From Pseudomonas sp. PDM16 (GTDB taxonomy: Bacteria > Pseudomonadota > Gammaproteobacteria > Pseudomonadales > Pseudomonadaceae), in NCBI RefSeq assembly GCF_014851865.1, contig NZ_JACVAM010000005.1, positions 186,001-250,000 of the forward strand: a stretch of 64,000 nucleotides of DNA. Direction: 5' to 3'. The notes under the pieces are model-generated. The model saw only the letters and a list, made by a program, of their open reading frames with translations. It was not told the DNA's origin and searched no databases. Made by a program: the position numbers and the translations under genes. Positions 9,118-17,550 of the stretch are shown in pieces (positions within the stretch are counted from its first letter, which is position 1; every line of letters begins with the position of its first letter).

Positions 9118-9129
9118 GCCTTCAGCGGT

Positions 9130-10404
9130 TTACCAGAGCGACATGGTGTAGCTGAGGATCAGGCGATTTTCGTCCAGGTCGTTGGCGAAGTTGGAACGTA
9201 CCGTGGCGTTGCGCCATTTGACGCCGAAATTCTTCAGCGGGCCTTCCTGGAATACATAGGCGATATCGGTGTTGCGCTCCCACTCTTTGCCGCTGTTGCC
9301 AGCTGCGCCGAGATCGACATCGTCACCCGTGAGATAGCGGGTCATGAAGGTCAGGCCGGGAATCCCGATGGCGGCGAAGTTGTAGTCGTAGCGTACCTGC
9401 CAGGACTTCTCGTCCTTGTTGGCGAAGTCGCCGATCTGCACATAGTTCACCAGGAACGGATCGGTCCCGTTGATGTAGGCGAAGCCGGTGTCGCCGCTCA
9501 TCTTCTGATAGCCGAGGCCGAAGGCGTGGCCACCCAGACCGTAGGTGAACATGGCATTGACGGCGGTGTTGTCGACGTTGGTGTTGCCGTCATCGGTGGA
9601 GCGGGCCCAGCGGATGTCCGACTTCAGCGATTGCTTGTCGGCTATCGGCAGTACGTGAACCAGATTCAGGTAGTGCTGCTTGTACAGGTCTTCCAGGGCG
9701 CCATAGTGGTAACTGGTGGTCAGACTGTCGTTCCACTTGTAGCTGAAACCGCCGAAGTCGAATTTGTCGGCGGTGACGCCCGCTGCTCCGGTGATATTGC
9801 GACGACCACCGGTGGTCATCAGCATGTCCTCGTAGTCCGAGGAGTCGCGCAGGTTGTACTGCTTGAGGCGACCGGCATCGACGGTCAGGCCGTCGATCTC
9901 GGTGGAGTTGAGCGCGCCGCCGCTGAAGGCCTGGGGCAGCAGTCGCGAGTCGTTGGCCTGCACGACCGGAAGCTTGGGCATCAAAGTGCCGACTTTCAGC
10001 ACGCTCTTGGAGATCTTGACCTTGGCTGTAGCACCGAAGTCGCCGTAGCTGTCCTGGGCTTGGCCGGTCTCGCGGTCGCGCTGCAGGAGCCCGCTGCCGC
10101 TACGATCTGAGCCGGAGTCCAGCTTCAGGCCCAGCGTCCCGATGGCGTCGAGACCGAAACCGACGGTGCCTTCGGTGAAGCCCGACTCGTAACGCAGGAG
10201 GAAGCCCTGAGCCCACTCTTCCTGCTTGGATTGAGCTGGTGTGGGGTTTGAATCCTGGCGCAGGTCTCGGTTGAAGTAGAAGTTGCGTAGCTCCAGGGTG
10301 GCCTTGCTGTCTTCCAGAAAGGCTGCCTGTACCAGGCCAGGCAGGGTGAGGCTGGTGCCCAGGGCGGCGAGCGCTACACCGCGGGCGAGAGGGGACTTGC
10401 TCAT
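9130..10404 (-). CDS. OprD-family substrate-specific outer-membrane porin
   Basis: The 424-residue protein has an Ala/Leu-rich signal peptide (about residues 1-26, ending LVQA) followed by the mature start AFLEDSKATLELRNFYFNRD, the hallmark of Occ/OprD porins. Repeated amphipathic beta-strands follow, ending in a C-terminal aromatic strand (LILSYTMSLW) with terminal tryptophan for BAM recognition. These 18-strand barrels take up amino acids or small carboxylates. I chose the ATG at 10404 because AGAGGAACAA lies just upstream and the signal begins there. The specific Opd/Opc subfamily is not assignable. Confidence 0.94.
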   Translation of the reverse strand: MSKSPLARGVALAALGTSLTLPGLVQAAFLEDSKATLELRNFYFNRDLRQDSNPTPAQSKQEEWAQGFLLRYESGFTEGTVGFGLDAIGTLGLKLDSGSDRSGSGLLQRDRETGQAQDSYGDFGATAKVKISKSVLKVGTLMPKLPVVQANDSRLLPQAFSGGALNSTEIDGLTVDAGRLKQYNLRDSSDYEDMLMTTGGRRNITGAAGVTADKFDFGGFSYKWNDSLTTSYHYGALEDLYKQHYLNLVHVLPIADKQSLKSDIRWARSTDDGNTNVDNTAVNAMFTYGLGGHAFGLGYQKMSGDTGFAYINGTDPFLVNYVQIGDFANKDEKSWQVRYDYNFAAIGIPGLTFMTRYLTGDDVDLGAAGNSGKEWERNTDIAYVFQEGPLKNFGVKWRNATVRSNFANDLDENRLILSYTMSLW

Positions 10405-10507
10405 TCTTATTGTTCCTCTGGTGATGGCGATCCGGTCTGTCCGGATTCGTTGCAGCCTGAAGACTAAAACATTTCGCAAAAATTACCGCTTCTAGACCTT
10501 GGTCGAG

Positions 10508-11365
10508 TCATTCGATCCAGTTCGGGTAGTAGCCCAGTGATCGCTGGGTCGTCTCATCGTGGGCGGGTACGACGATCAGGGCCGGATCTTCGCGCATTAG
10601 CTCATGCACGCGCTGCAATTGCTTGAAGGTGGCGTCGCGGTCGTTGTCCACCATGTTTCGGCTGATCCAGAATTTCTCCTTGGGCCCGGTGAAGCCCTCC
10701 AGACGCCAGCTTGTGTCGCCGGTGAAGAAATAGCGCTGGCCATCGTCGAGCGTAAGAAACAACCCGGTTGAGCCTGGTGTATGGCCGACCATTGGAACCA
10801 GCACCAGGCTGCCGTCGCCAAACAGGTCGAGACTCTGCTCGAAGCCCATGAATGGCTGATTGGTGTATTCGAATGGCATCCAGCGAATCGCATGGGCGAA
10901 CTGGCTGGGCAGCACCGCAGGTGGCGGGGCTATGCGGCTGAATTCAATTTCCTCGTAGGGCGCCCAGACAGGCACTTCCGGGAAGTCCGCCAGGCCCGAT
11001 GCGTGGTCCCAATGGCTATGGGTGAGCAGGATACGGTCGACCTGTACGCCATCCCGATCCAGTTGATCACGTACTGGCGTGACCTTGCCATAGCGCAACA
11101 GAGGCTTGTCGTACCAAGGCATCTCCGACTCGAACTGTTGATCTACCTGCCGACCCAGTGAAGTATCGAGCAGCAGCGTGGCGGCATGGTGCTCTATCAG
11201 TACGGCAACATGATTGGCGATGGCCTTCTCGGTCCAGGCGCCACCTTCGATCGTAAAGGCGTCTCGGGTCTCGGTTTCGGCCGTCTTAACCAGGCTGAAG
11301 CGCATGCCGGCGGCTTGAGTGGTACCGCCGATGGCCAGCAGTAGAAGAAAGAGTAGGGGGCGCAT
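10508..11365 (-). CDS. Metallo-beta-lactamase-fold hydrolase, exported
   Basis: The 285-residue product has an N-terminal signal peptide (residues 1-19, LLFLLLLAIGGTTQAA) and so acts in the periplasm. The zinc-ligand motif HxHxDH is intact at H116-H118-D120-H121, with further ligands in GHTPGS, TGDTSW and PAHDE. The spacing resembles the lactonase-like (AttM/AiiA) branch rather than class B beta-lactamases. Substrate is undetermined; acyl-homoserine lactones or other esters are possible. It lies between the porin and the GST gene on the same strand. Confidence 0.88.
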   Translation of the reverse strand: MRPLLFLLLLAIGGTTQAAGMRFSLVKTAETETRDAFTIEGGAWTEKAIANHVAVLIEHHAATLLLDTSLGRQVDQQFESEMPWYDKPLLRYGKVTPVRDQLDRDGVQVDRILLTHSHWDHASGLADFPEVPVWAPYEEIEFSRIAPPPAVLPSQFAHAIRWMPFEYTNQPFMGFEQSLDLFGDGSLVLVPMVGHTPGSTGLFLTLDDGQRYFFTGDTSWRLEGFTGPKEKFWISRNMVDNDRDATFKQLQRVHELMREDPALIVVPAHDETTQRSLGYYPNWIE

Positions 11366-11458
11366 GTTTCAGGCTCCTTGGTCGGGCGCTGGGCAATGGG
11401 GATGTCGGATCGCGGAGTGGACCGTCGAGATGCTGGCGTGGCTATCCATCGCGGCGTC

Positions 11459-12055
11459 TCACAGACCAGGCATGCCGACATAGCCGGGTAGGGTGCGGAT
11501 GCGAGCGAGCCAGCCGCCGAGATGGGTGTAGGGCAGCAGATCGAGGCCGCCATCCCCAGCCAGGGCGACATAGGGGTAGACGGAGATGTCGGCGATGGTC
11601 GGAGCCGATCCTTCTGCCAGCCAGCTGTGCTGGGACAGATGAGCGTCTAACAGTTCCAGCACCTGAATGGCGCGTTGCTGAGCCTGTTGCAGGTCACCAG
11701 GCAGACGGAACAGCCTATGCATCCGCGCCTGTCCCGGACCTTTTGCCACCTCGTTGGCTGCGAAGCTCAGCCAGCCAGCGATACGGGCTTGGTTGAGGGC
11801 GTCTCGTGGATACCAGTCGGTGCCGGCATAGCGGCTAGCCAGATACACGAGAATGGCCTGTGAGTCATAGATGACCTCGCCTTGATCCTCCAGTACCGGC
11901 ACTTGGCCGCGTGGGTTGAGTGCCAGGAAGCCAGGGTGCCTATGTGCGCCGCCCGCCAAGTCGACTTGGACTACCTCGGCATCGTGACCGAGCAGGGCGA
12001 GGAGCAGGCGGACCTTGTAGCAGTTCCCGGAAAGGGTGAAGTCATAGAGTCGCAT
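11459..12055 (-). CDS. Glutathione S-transferase family protein
   Basis: The 198-residue cytoplasmic protein has the N-terminal thioredoxin-like GST domain: MRLYDFTLSGNCYKVRLLL with the active-site serine, cis-proline region GQVPVLED, and the glutathione gamma-glutamyl site YDSQAILVYLA. An all-alpha C-terminal domain ends near WLARIRTLPGY. It probably conjugates glutathione to electrophiles. The gene is divergent from a TetR regulator across a region with a perfect 6-2-6 palindrome, the usual arrangement for a self-regulated detoxification pair. Confidence 0.92.
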   Translation of the reverse strand: MRLYDFTLSGNCYKVRLLLALLGHDAEVVQVDLAGGAHRHPGFLALNPRGQVPVLEDQGEVIYDSQAILVYLASRYAGTDWYPRDALNQARIAGWLSFAANEVAKGPGQARMHRLFRLPGDLQQAQQRAIQVLELLDAHLSQHSWLAEGSAPTIADISVYPYVALAGDGGLDLLPYTHLGGWLARIRTLPGYVGMPGL

Positions 12056-12096
12056 GGATGAGCTGAGTCCTGTCGTCATGTGTGCGTCGATATTAG

Positions 12097-12110
12097 ACAG
12101 ACAGGTCTGT
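12097..12110. promoter_or_regulatory. Candidate TetR operator between GST and TetR genes
   Basis: The sequence ACAGAC-AG-GTCTGT is a perfect inverted repeat in the 134-bp divergent intergenic region, 42 bp upstream of the GST start. TetR proteins bind such short palindromes as dimers. Confidence 0.5.
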
Positions 12111-12189
12111 ATATTTCAAGTCGGCATATTATCTAACTGGAGCCGCCGCCATGCACCACCGCATAATGTCCGTCGTTGGGGAGGGTTAG

Positions 12190-12747
12190 ATGGCATCGAA
12201 CAAGCGCGAACAATTGATCAATACGGCCAAGGGCCTCTTTGCCCGTGAGGGTTATCACGCTACTGGCATCGACCGTATCCTGGCCGAGTCTGGTGTGGCC
12301 AAGATGACGCTCTACAAGCACTTCCGCTCCAAGGACGAATTGATCCTGGCCGTGCTCGAGGAGCGTGAGCACGAGACGCTGGGCCGCCTGGCTCAACTGC
12401 GTGCCGCATGTCCGCCCAGGGACGCGCTGTTGCTGACCTTCGATGGCCTGCATGCCTGGATCAACGAGCGCGATTTCTGCGGTTGCAGCTTCATTCATGC
12501 GGCGGCCGAATTTCATGACCGCGAACATCCTATCCACCGTCAGGCGGCTGCTTTCAAGACGGCATTTGCCGGGCATTTCCGTGAGCTGCTGCAGGCATTG
12601 GGGGCTGAGCAGGCAGAGCTGCTGGGCAGTCAGTTGCAGTTCCTTCTCGAGGGGGCGCTGAGCATGGCGCATGTGCAGGGGCCGGGCGATCAGGCGCTTC
12701 AGGCTAAGGCCGCCGCGCAGGTGTTGATGGATTCGGCGAGTGTCTGA
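12190..12747 (+). CDS. TetR/AcrR-family transcriptional regulator
   Basis: The 185-residue protein starts with the TetR helix-turn-helix: KREQLINTAKGLFAREGYHATGIDRILAESGVAKMTLYKHFRSKDEL is present at residues about 5-50 in family form. The remaining helical domain should bind a small ligand and includes a Cys-rich turn (FCGCSF), which may sense electrophiles by analogy with NemR-type regulators. It is transcribed away from a glutathione S-transferase and likely represses that gene and itself. Confidence 0.93.
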   Translation: MASNKREQLINTAKGLFAREGYHATGIDRILAESGVAKMTLYKHFRSKDELILAVLEEREHETLGRLAQLRAACPPRDALLLTFDGLHAWINERDFCGCSFIHAAAEFHDREHPIHRQAAAFKTAFAGHFRELLQALGAEQAELLGSQLQFLLEGALSMAHVQGPGDQALQAKAAAQVLMDSASV

Positions 12748-12875
12748 AGGGCATGTGCGCAGAGTGTTTGCCTGCTCTGCTCTAGCCTCGCAAGCGGCCG
12801 TTGGTCGGTTATCCCTCAAATTTTCCCGATAGCTGCCGTCAAAAAGGCAGTTCTCCCTCTGTCTGGTACGCCAAC

Positions 12876-14015
12876 ATGAACAATCTGGCTTCCCTTTCTC
12901 CTTCGCTGGCCCGTCCTTCGGGGATCAATACTCTATCCACCCCACGTGGTCACATGGATGCGCAGAACACTCTGGCCAATCGCCTGGCCAACCGTCTCGG
13001 TCTCGAGCCTGGTGCGCTGGATGGCAAGCGCGAGGATTTCGCGCCGGACAAAGTGGCTGATCGAGTGCTCGGTTTCATCGAGCAGCGCCTGAAGAGCGAG
13101 GCCGCCGCCGGGGCAGATACCTCCAAGCTGGAGGGGCTGCTGGCTCAGGCTCGAGAAGGTGTTGAAAAGGGGTTCGCCGAGGCGCGCAAGATTCTCGACG
13201 GAATGGGCGTACTCAAGGGCAAGGTAGCGGAAGACATTGATGCCACCTACGACAAGATCCAGAGTGGTCTGAAGGGGCTCGAGTCGGATTACGCGCCCAA
13301 GGCACCGGCCACGGGGAATAGTAGCGCTGCGGTGGCCGCTCGCAGCGAGCGTTTTTCCGCTCGGGCGGAAACCTTCGACATGCAAATCACGACCCGCGAT
13401 GGCGATCGCCTGAAAATCTCCATTGCCGGTGCTTCGGCCAATTGGTCGCAAAGCAGCGTGGCAGCTGCGAGTAATGGCAGCAGCTCCGTGGGCGCCGCCA
13501 GCACAAGCTCCGGCAGCATGCAGATAGGCGCGTGGCGGGTCGAGGTGGAGGGTGAGCTGGATGATGAGGAGCGCACAGCCCTGGAGGGCCTGTTCAAGCA
13601 GGTCCAGGATATTTCCAGCGACTTCTATTCGGGCAACCTGAACGGTGCGTTCGACCGCGCCATGCAGCTGAAGATGGATGGCTCTCAACTGGCCTCCATG
13701 TCGTTGCAACTGACACAGACCAGCGTACGCCAGGCCACCGACGCCTATGGCGCTGTGGCCCAGCAGGGTGGCCAGGCTGCCAGCGCCGTGAACGATTCGC
13801 TGATCGACTATGCTCGCGGCCTGCTCGATGCGCTGCGTACCGCAGACAAGGTCTCGGAGGATGCCAAGGGTACCTTGGAGCAGTTGTTGGATGGTGGCTT
13901 CAGCCTGGACGAGCGCTTCGACGAGTCTCTGCTGGAAAAAGCCAAGGAGCTCAACTCTCGCCTGCTCGACGGCCTGCAAGGCATGCTGCCGAAGCCTGAG
14001 GCCGAGAAGGCCTGA
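12876..14015 (+). CDS. DUF5610-type protein of unknown function
   Basis: The 379-residue protein has no signal peptide or membrane helix. Residues about 30-155 form a helical domain (AQNTLANRLANRLGLEPGALDGKREDFAPDKVADRVLGFIEQRL in family form). A Ser-rich linker follows, then a predicted beta segment (TFDMQITTRDGDRLKISI) and a long helical C-terminus. Proteins of this type occur in Pseudomonas and relatives as uncharacterised. The ATG at 12876 has only a weak ribosome site. No pathway is implied by the neighbours. Confidence 0.75.
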   Translation: MNNLASLSPSLARPSGINTLSTPRGHMDAQNTLANRLANRLGLEPGALDGKREDFAPDKVADRVLGFIEQRLKSEAAAGADTSKLEGLLAQAREGVEKGFAEARKILDGMGVLKGKVAEDIDATYDKIQSGLKGLESDYAPKAPATGNSSAAVAARSERFSARAETFDMQITTRDGDRLKISIAGASANWSQSSVAAASNGSSSVGAASTSSGSMQIGAWRVEVEGELDDEERTALEGLFKQVQDISSDFYSGNLNGAFDRAMQLKMDGSQLASMSLQLTQTSVRQATDAYGAVAQQGGQAASAVNDSLIDYARGLLDALRTADKVSEDAKGTLEQLLDGGFSLDERFDESLLEKAKELNSRLLDGLQGMLPKPEAEKA

Positions 14016-14059
14016 TCGGATGGTAGACTGCGTCTCTGATTGACTGCGGAGGCGCTCCG

Positions 14060-14296
14060 ATGCCCCCTGAATGCCAGCTCTTCGGCACACTCGGCTGTCA
14101 CCTCTGTGAGGTGGCCGAGGCGCTGTTGATGCCCTTCGTTGAACATGGCCTGCTGGTCGAGCTGGTTGATATTGCCGAACGAGAGGATTGGGTCGAGCAA
14201 TACGGCCTGCGCATCCCTGTGCTTCGTCGCAATGATACTGGTGCAGAGCTCGGCTGGCCTTTCGAGGCTGATCAGGTGGTAGCTTTCCTGCGCTGA
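14060..14296 (+). CDS. Glutaredoxin-like (DUF836) small protein
   Basis: The 78-residue thioredoxin-fold protein has the redox motif GCHLC at residues 12-16 and the cis-proline segment RIPVLRR, as in the DUF836/YruB-like glutaredoxin family. It is probably a cytoplasmic thiol-disulfide protein. An upstream GGAGG site lies 8-12 bp before the ATG. It lies 44 bp after the DUF5610 gene. Confidence 0.85.
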   Translation: MPPECQLFGTLGCHLCEVAEALLMPFVEHGLLVELVDIAEREDWVEQYGLRIPVLRRNDTGAELGWPFEADQVVAFLR

Positions 14297-14375
14297 GCCG
14301 CTTCTCTCTTGACTGCTTGATATCTTGAACAGCTGATGCGTATTTTGTACGGATCAACAGCAAGGATAAGCAGTC

Positions 14376-15719
14376 ATGACTACCGACGGCCTTAGTGTGC
14401 TTGCCGAGCGCTTGACCGGTATAGACGAAGTCGAATGTGTCACCGCCGACCTCAATGGCGTACCGCGAGGCAAGGTGATGACCGTCGATGGGTTTCTGGA
14501 GGGGCGCCGTCTTCAGCTGGCTCGCGGGGTGATGCTGCAGTGCATCATGGGCGGTTATCCGTCAGCACGCTTCTATGGCAGTGATGATGGTGATCTGGTC
14601 CTCAGTAGCTCACCGGAAAGAGTATTCCTTCTGCCCTGGAGCGACTCTCCCAGAGCCCTGGCGATTTGCGATGTCCATGAGCTAGACGGGCGCAGTTCCG
14701 GCCTCTCCACGCGTGGCCTGCTTGAGCATGTGGTAGGCGCCTATGCAGAGCGAGGATGGCAGCCGGTGGTGGCCACGGAGTTGGAGTTCTTCGTCTTCGA
14801 GCGCCATCTGGACTGCGCGAAGCCATTTCGGCCGCCAGTTGGTCTGGATGGTAGCCGCGAGAGTGGTTGCGCGGCATTCAGTGTGTCATCAGGCAACGGT
14901 CTTCGGCCGTTCTTCGAGGAGGTCTACCGTTGCATGGCGGCGCTGGGCATGCCGCGCGATACCTTCATGCACGAAATGGGCGTCAGCCAGTTCGAGATCA
15001 ACCTGCTGCATGGCGATCCGCTGCAGGTGGCGGACCAAACGTTCCTGTTCAAGCACCTGTTACACGAGGTGGGGCTCAAGCATGGTCTGGCGGTGGTCTG
15101 CATGGCCAAGCCGCTGCCACACACGCCCGGTAGCTCCATGCATATCCATCAGAGCGTGGTGGAGCAGGGCTGTGGACGCAATATCTTCAGCTCTGTGGAG
15201 GGCGAGGCGACTCCGGCCTTCTTCCATTTCATCGGTGGTCAGCAGGCGGCATTGGCGGATTTCACACTCTTGTTTGCGCCCCATGTGAATTCTTATCAGC
15301 GTCTGTGTCATCCCTATGCTTCGCCGAACAATGCCTGCTGGTCGCATGACAATCGTGCTGCCGGCTTGCGCATTCCTGCCAGCGGGCCGGAGGCAAGGCG
15401 GGTGGAGAACCGCTTGCCTGGCGCCGATGCCAATCCCTATTTAGCCATTGCGGCCAGCTTGGCAGCCGGTCTGCATGGTTTGTGTCACGGATTGGAGCCT
15501 AGTGCGGCGATTCAGGGGGAGTTCGAAGTGCCATCGGCGCTCAGCCTGCCCTGCACCATGCATGCTGCGTTGCAGCGTCTGCAGAGCAGCGAGCTGGCTC
15601 GTGAATGGTTCGGTGATGAGTTCGTTGATGGGTACTGTGCCAGCAAGGGCATGGAGCTAATGAGTTATTTGGATGAAATCACGCCCTGGGAGCGGCGGGT
15701 ACTGGCAAGCCAGGTCTGA
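14376..15719 (+). CDS. Glutamine-synthetase-family ligase, gamma-glutamylputrescine synthetase-like
   Basis: The 447-residue product has the beta-grasp N-terminal domain (DLNGVPRGK) and the catalytic GS domain with the metal-binding ATELEFFVF segment, MHEMGVSQFEINLLHGDPL, the ATP-site region SSMHIHQSV, and the glutamate-binding RLPGADANPYLAIAA. This pattern matches PuuA-like enzymes that gamma-glutamylate polyamines or ethanolamine rather than assimilatory GlnA. It stands alone here, without puuBCD, so its substrate is uncertain. Confidence 0.88.
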   Translation: MTTDGLSVLAERLTGIDEVECVTADLNGVPRGKVMTVDGFLEGRRLQLARGVMLQCIMGGYPSARFYGSDDGDLVLSSSPERVFLLPWSDSPRALAICDVHELDGRSSGLSTRGLLEHVVGAYAERGWQPVVATELEFFVFERHLDCAKPFRPPVGLDGSRESGCAAFSVSSGNGLRPFFEEVYRCMAALGMPRDTFMHEMGVSQFEINLLHGDPLQVADQTFLFKHLLHEVGLKHGLAVVCMAKPLPHTPGSSMHIHQSVVEQGCGRNIFSSVEGEATPAFFHFIGGQQAALADFTLLFAPHVNSYQRLCHPYASPNNACWSHDNRAAGLRIPASGPEARRVENRLPGADANPYLAIAASLAAGLHGLCHGLEPSAAIQGEFEVPSALSLPCTMHAALQRLQSSELAREWFGDEFVDGYCASKGMELMSYLDEITPWERRVLASQV

Positions 15720-15738
15720 ACGGGCCTGGCTGTTCCTG

Positions 15739-16479
15739 TCACTCGTCATCCACTCGGCGGGCTTCTCGCTGAAGTTGGTAGACGAAGCGCTCGACCTGGC
15801 GCTGCTCGAGACCGCTCATGCGATAGAACTTCATACCGGCGAAGGTCATGTTCACCTTCTCCACGAAGTGTACATGGCGTAGCTCGGCTGCTGTGGTCAT
15901 GGAGCCGATAGGCAGCTGGGCGGTGAACTGCTCATAGACCTGACCCGCTTGCAGGCGGTCACTCACGTCGCCAGCGAATCGCAGGCGGCAACCGGTTGCC
16001 GATATATCGAGTAGCTGACCCTTAAGGCCAGGGCTGAGACGGGTGCCGGCCAGTTCGATATTGACCAGCTGACTCTGACCTAGCGTGGCGCGAAACGCAT
16101 TGCGCCGCTGGTGATAGGTGACCCGCTCCGGCATGTAGCTCCAGTAGCAGCGCGAACCCTCCAGCTCACCGATCTGCACCGGATCCTCGCACTCCCAAGC
16201 GATGCGTACGCCATCATGGAAGCCTTCTACGCGGAACGGTTCGCCACTTTGCATGAAGCGCTCGCCATCATTGGGGACCATTTCATCTAGGGCAATCACG
16301 CCCCGATCCCGATTGACGTCGACGAGATAGCTCTGGAACCGTTGGCCACGGTCCTTGAAGGTAACGATGAGGGGATCTCGGCTCTGCTGCAGCAGGCGCA
16401 GGTTGGCAAAGATCTCCAAGGGTGCGGTCAGCACCTTTGGGGGCTGTGGGCCCTCGTCCTCGTGAAATGGGTTGGACAC
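15739..16479 (-). CDS. flgZ: Flagellar brake protein FlgZ/YcgR (PilZ domain)
   Basis: The 246-residue protein has the YcgR N-terminal domain (residues about 20-110) and a C-terminal PilZ domain with the cyclic-di-GMP motifs RRNAFR and DISATG. On binding c-di-GMP it interacts with the flagellar motor or stator and slows swimming. The GTG at 16479 starts SNPFHEDEG, where conserved sequence begins; the frame further upstream is an antisense shadow of flgN. It is the last gene of the flgA-flgM-flgN-flgZ strand and lies 79 bp after flgN. Confidence 0.92.
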   Translation of the reverse strand: MSNPFHEDEGPQPPKVLTAPLEIFANLRLLQQSRDPLIVTFKDRGQRFQSYLVDVNRDRGVIALDEMVPNDGERFMQSGEPFRVEGFHDGVRIAWECEDPVQIGELEGSRCYWSYMPERVTYHQRRNAFRATLGQSQLVNIELAGTRLSPGLKGQLLDISATGCRLRFAGDVSDRLQAGQVYEQFTAQLPIGSMTTAAELRHVHFVEKVNMTFAGMKFYRMSGLEQRQVERFVYQLQREARRVDDE

Positions 16480-16558
16480 GTTACGGCATTCTCCAGCGAC
16501 GACAGCACTAGCATACTGGCATATTGCCGGCATGTCCCCCGTGCTTGTTATTATGGGC

Positions 16559-17026
16559 TCAGGCCTGGCTGAGCGGGCGTTGCTGCGCGATTCTAGCGGC
16601 GCCGCCGCGGCTGTCATAGAGCCCTGGTGTGTCTCCTCCGCGAAGGATACCGAGCACGCTCTTGAGCGAGGCCTGATTGGCGCGGATGAGGCGGCCGTTG
16701 CGCTGATTGGCCTCTCTGCACTTTTCCAGCAGTTGGCCCAGTTCGTCGCTGCGGGCGAGCAGTTCGGCACCATCTGGGCTACGGGAGGCTAGCGTTTCCA
16801 GCCCAGCACGGTCGGCGCTCAGCTGTTGCTGGTCGAGCAGTTTTGCACGAGCAGTCCCATGCTGATCGAGCAGACCGAGGAGGGGAAGTTTTTCACCGAG
16901 TATCTGTTCCAGGCGCGGCAGGTCGCGTTCGCCCATGGCCTGGAATTCGGTGTCTATGAGCTCAAGCAGGCGTTGTGCCGTGCCGATATCATCGATAAAC
17001 AGTTGCAGCAGGTCGTTGTTTTGCAT
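16559..17026 (-). CDS. flgN: Flagellar export chaperone FlgN
   Basis: The 155-residue helical protein begins MQNNDLLQLFIDDIGTAQRLLELI and matches FlgN, the cytoplasmic chaperone that delivers hook-filament junction proteins FlgK and FlgL to the type III export apparatus. Long heptad-like Leu/Gln helices span residues 1-110. The ATG at 17026 is preceded by an acceptable purine-rich site. It is 49 bp downstream of flgM, the arrangement conserved in Pseudomonas. Confidence 0.92.
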   Translation of the reverse strand: MQNNDLLQLFIDDIGTAQRLLELIDTEFQAMGERDLPRLEQILGEKLPLLGLLDQHGTARAKLLDQQQLSADRAGLETLASRSPDGAELLARSDELGQLLEKCREANQRNGRLIRANQASLKSVLGILRGGDTPGLYDSRGGAARIAQQRPLSQA

Positions 17027-17075
17027 CGCGGGCTCTGGGGATCGGGCGTCCAACACCCCCAGCGCAGCCCTTGGA

Positions 17076-17417
17076 CTAGCGCTGGGATTCGAAATCGAGC
17101 AGCTTGCCGGCGACGCGCTTGGCATCGACCTGGTAGCTGCCATCGGCGACGGCCTGCTTCAGTTTGGCGACGCGCTCTTTGTCCACGGTCGGCAGGTCGC
17201 GCAGCTTGTCGCTTACTTTCTGCAGCTGCTGAGCTTCACGACTGAGCTGCACGGACTCGCCGGTTTTGCCGGCGGCGGCCTGCTCGGTCGCAACCTGGGG
17301 TGCGTTCGGCAGCGTGCTGCTGGCGGCCTCGTTACGGCCGCTGGCCTGTGCATTGCCTGCGCGCCCGCTGTTGGCGGGGTTGGCGGCATTGTTCAGCCGG
17401 TTGAAGTCGATAACCAT
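17076..17417 (-). CDS. flgM: Anti-sigma-28 factor FlgM
   Basis: The 113-residue small protein binds FliA and blocks late flagellar genes until it is exported through the completed hook. The N-terminus (MVIDFNRLNN) and a disordered Ala/Asn-rich stretch precede the C-terminal sigma-binding helices (RVAKLKQAVADGSYQVDAKRVA in family form). Length is close to other Pseudomonas FlgM proteins. A near-consensus FliA promoter sits 39 bp upstream of the start, so FlgM and FlgN would be raised by FliA itself in a feedback loop. Confidence 0.95.
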   Translation of the reverse strand: MVIDFNRLNNAANPANSGRAGNAQASGRNEAASSTLPNAPQVATEQAAAGKTGESVQLSREAQQLQKVSDKLRDLPTVDKERVAKLKQAVADGSYQVDAKRVAGKLLDFESQR

Positions 17418-17455
17418 GTTGTGAACCTCTGACGGTATCTGGACGCTTGACTGGG

Positions 17456-17482
17456 TTGTCGGCCGATTCCGTCGAAACTTTA
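17456..17482 (-). promoter_or_regulatory. FliA (sigma-28) promoter of flgM
   Basis: Read on the minus strand, TAAAGTTT (17482-17475), an 11-base spacer and GCCGACAA (17463-17456) match the FliA consensus TAAAGTTT-N11-GCCGATAA with one mismatch. It lies 39 bp upstream of the flgM ATG, inside the 133-bp flgA-flgM gap. Confidence 0.88.
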
Positions 17483-17550
17483 GGGCGCAAATGTGTGCGT
17501 CGTTTAACAGTGTAGGAAATCGTCGAGAGTTTGCGCTACAAGAATCGTGC

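Noticed and set aside
12810..12835. Possible FliA promoter upstream of the DUF5610 gene (CCCGATAG)
   Set aside because: No TAAA-like -35 element exists at the required 11-base spacing.
12933..14363. Long open frame on the minus strand opposite the DUF5610 gene
   Set aside because: It lacks family motifs and ribosome site and mirrors the GC-rich codon pattern of the real gene on the other strand.
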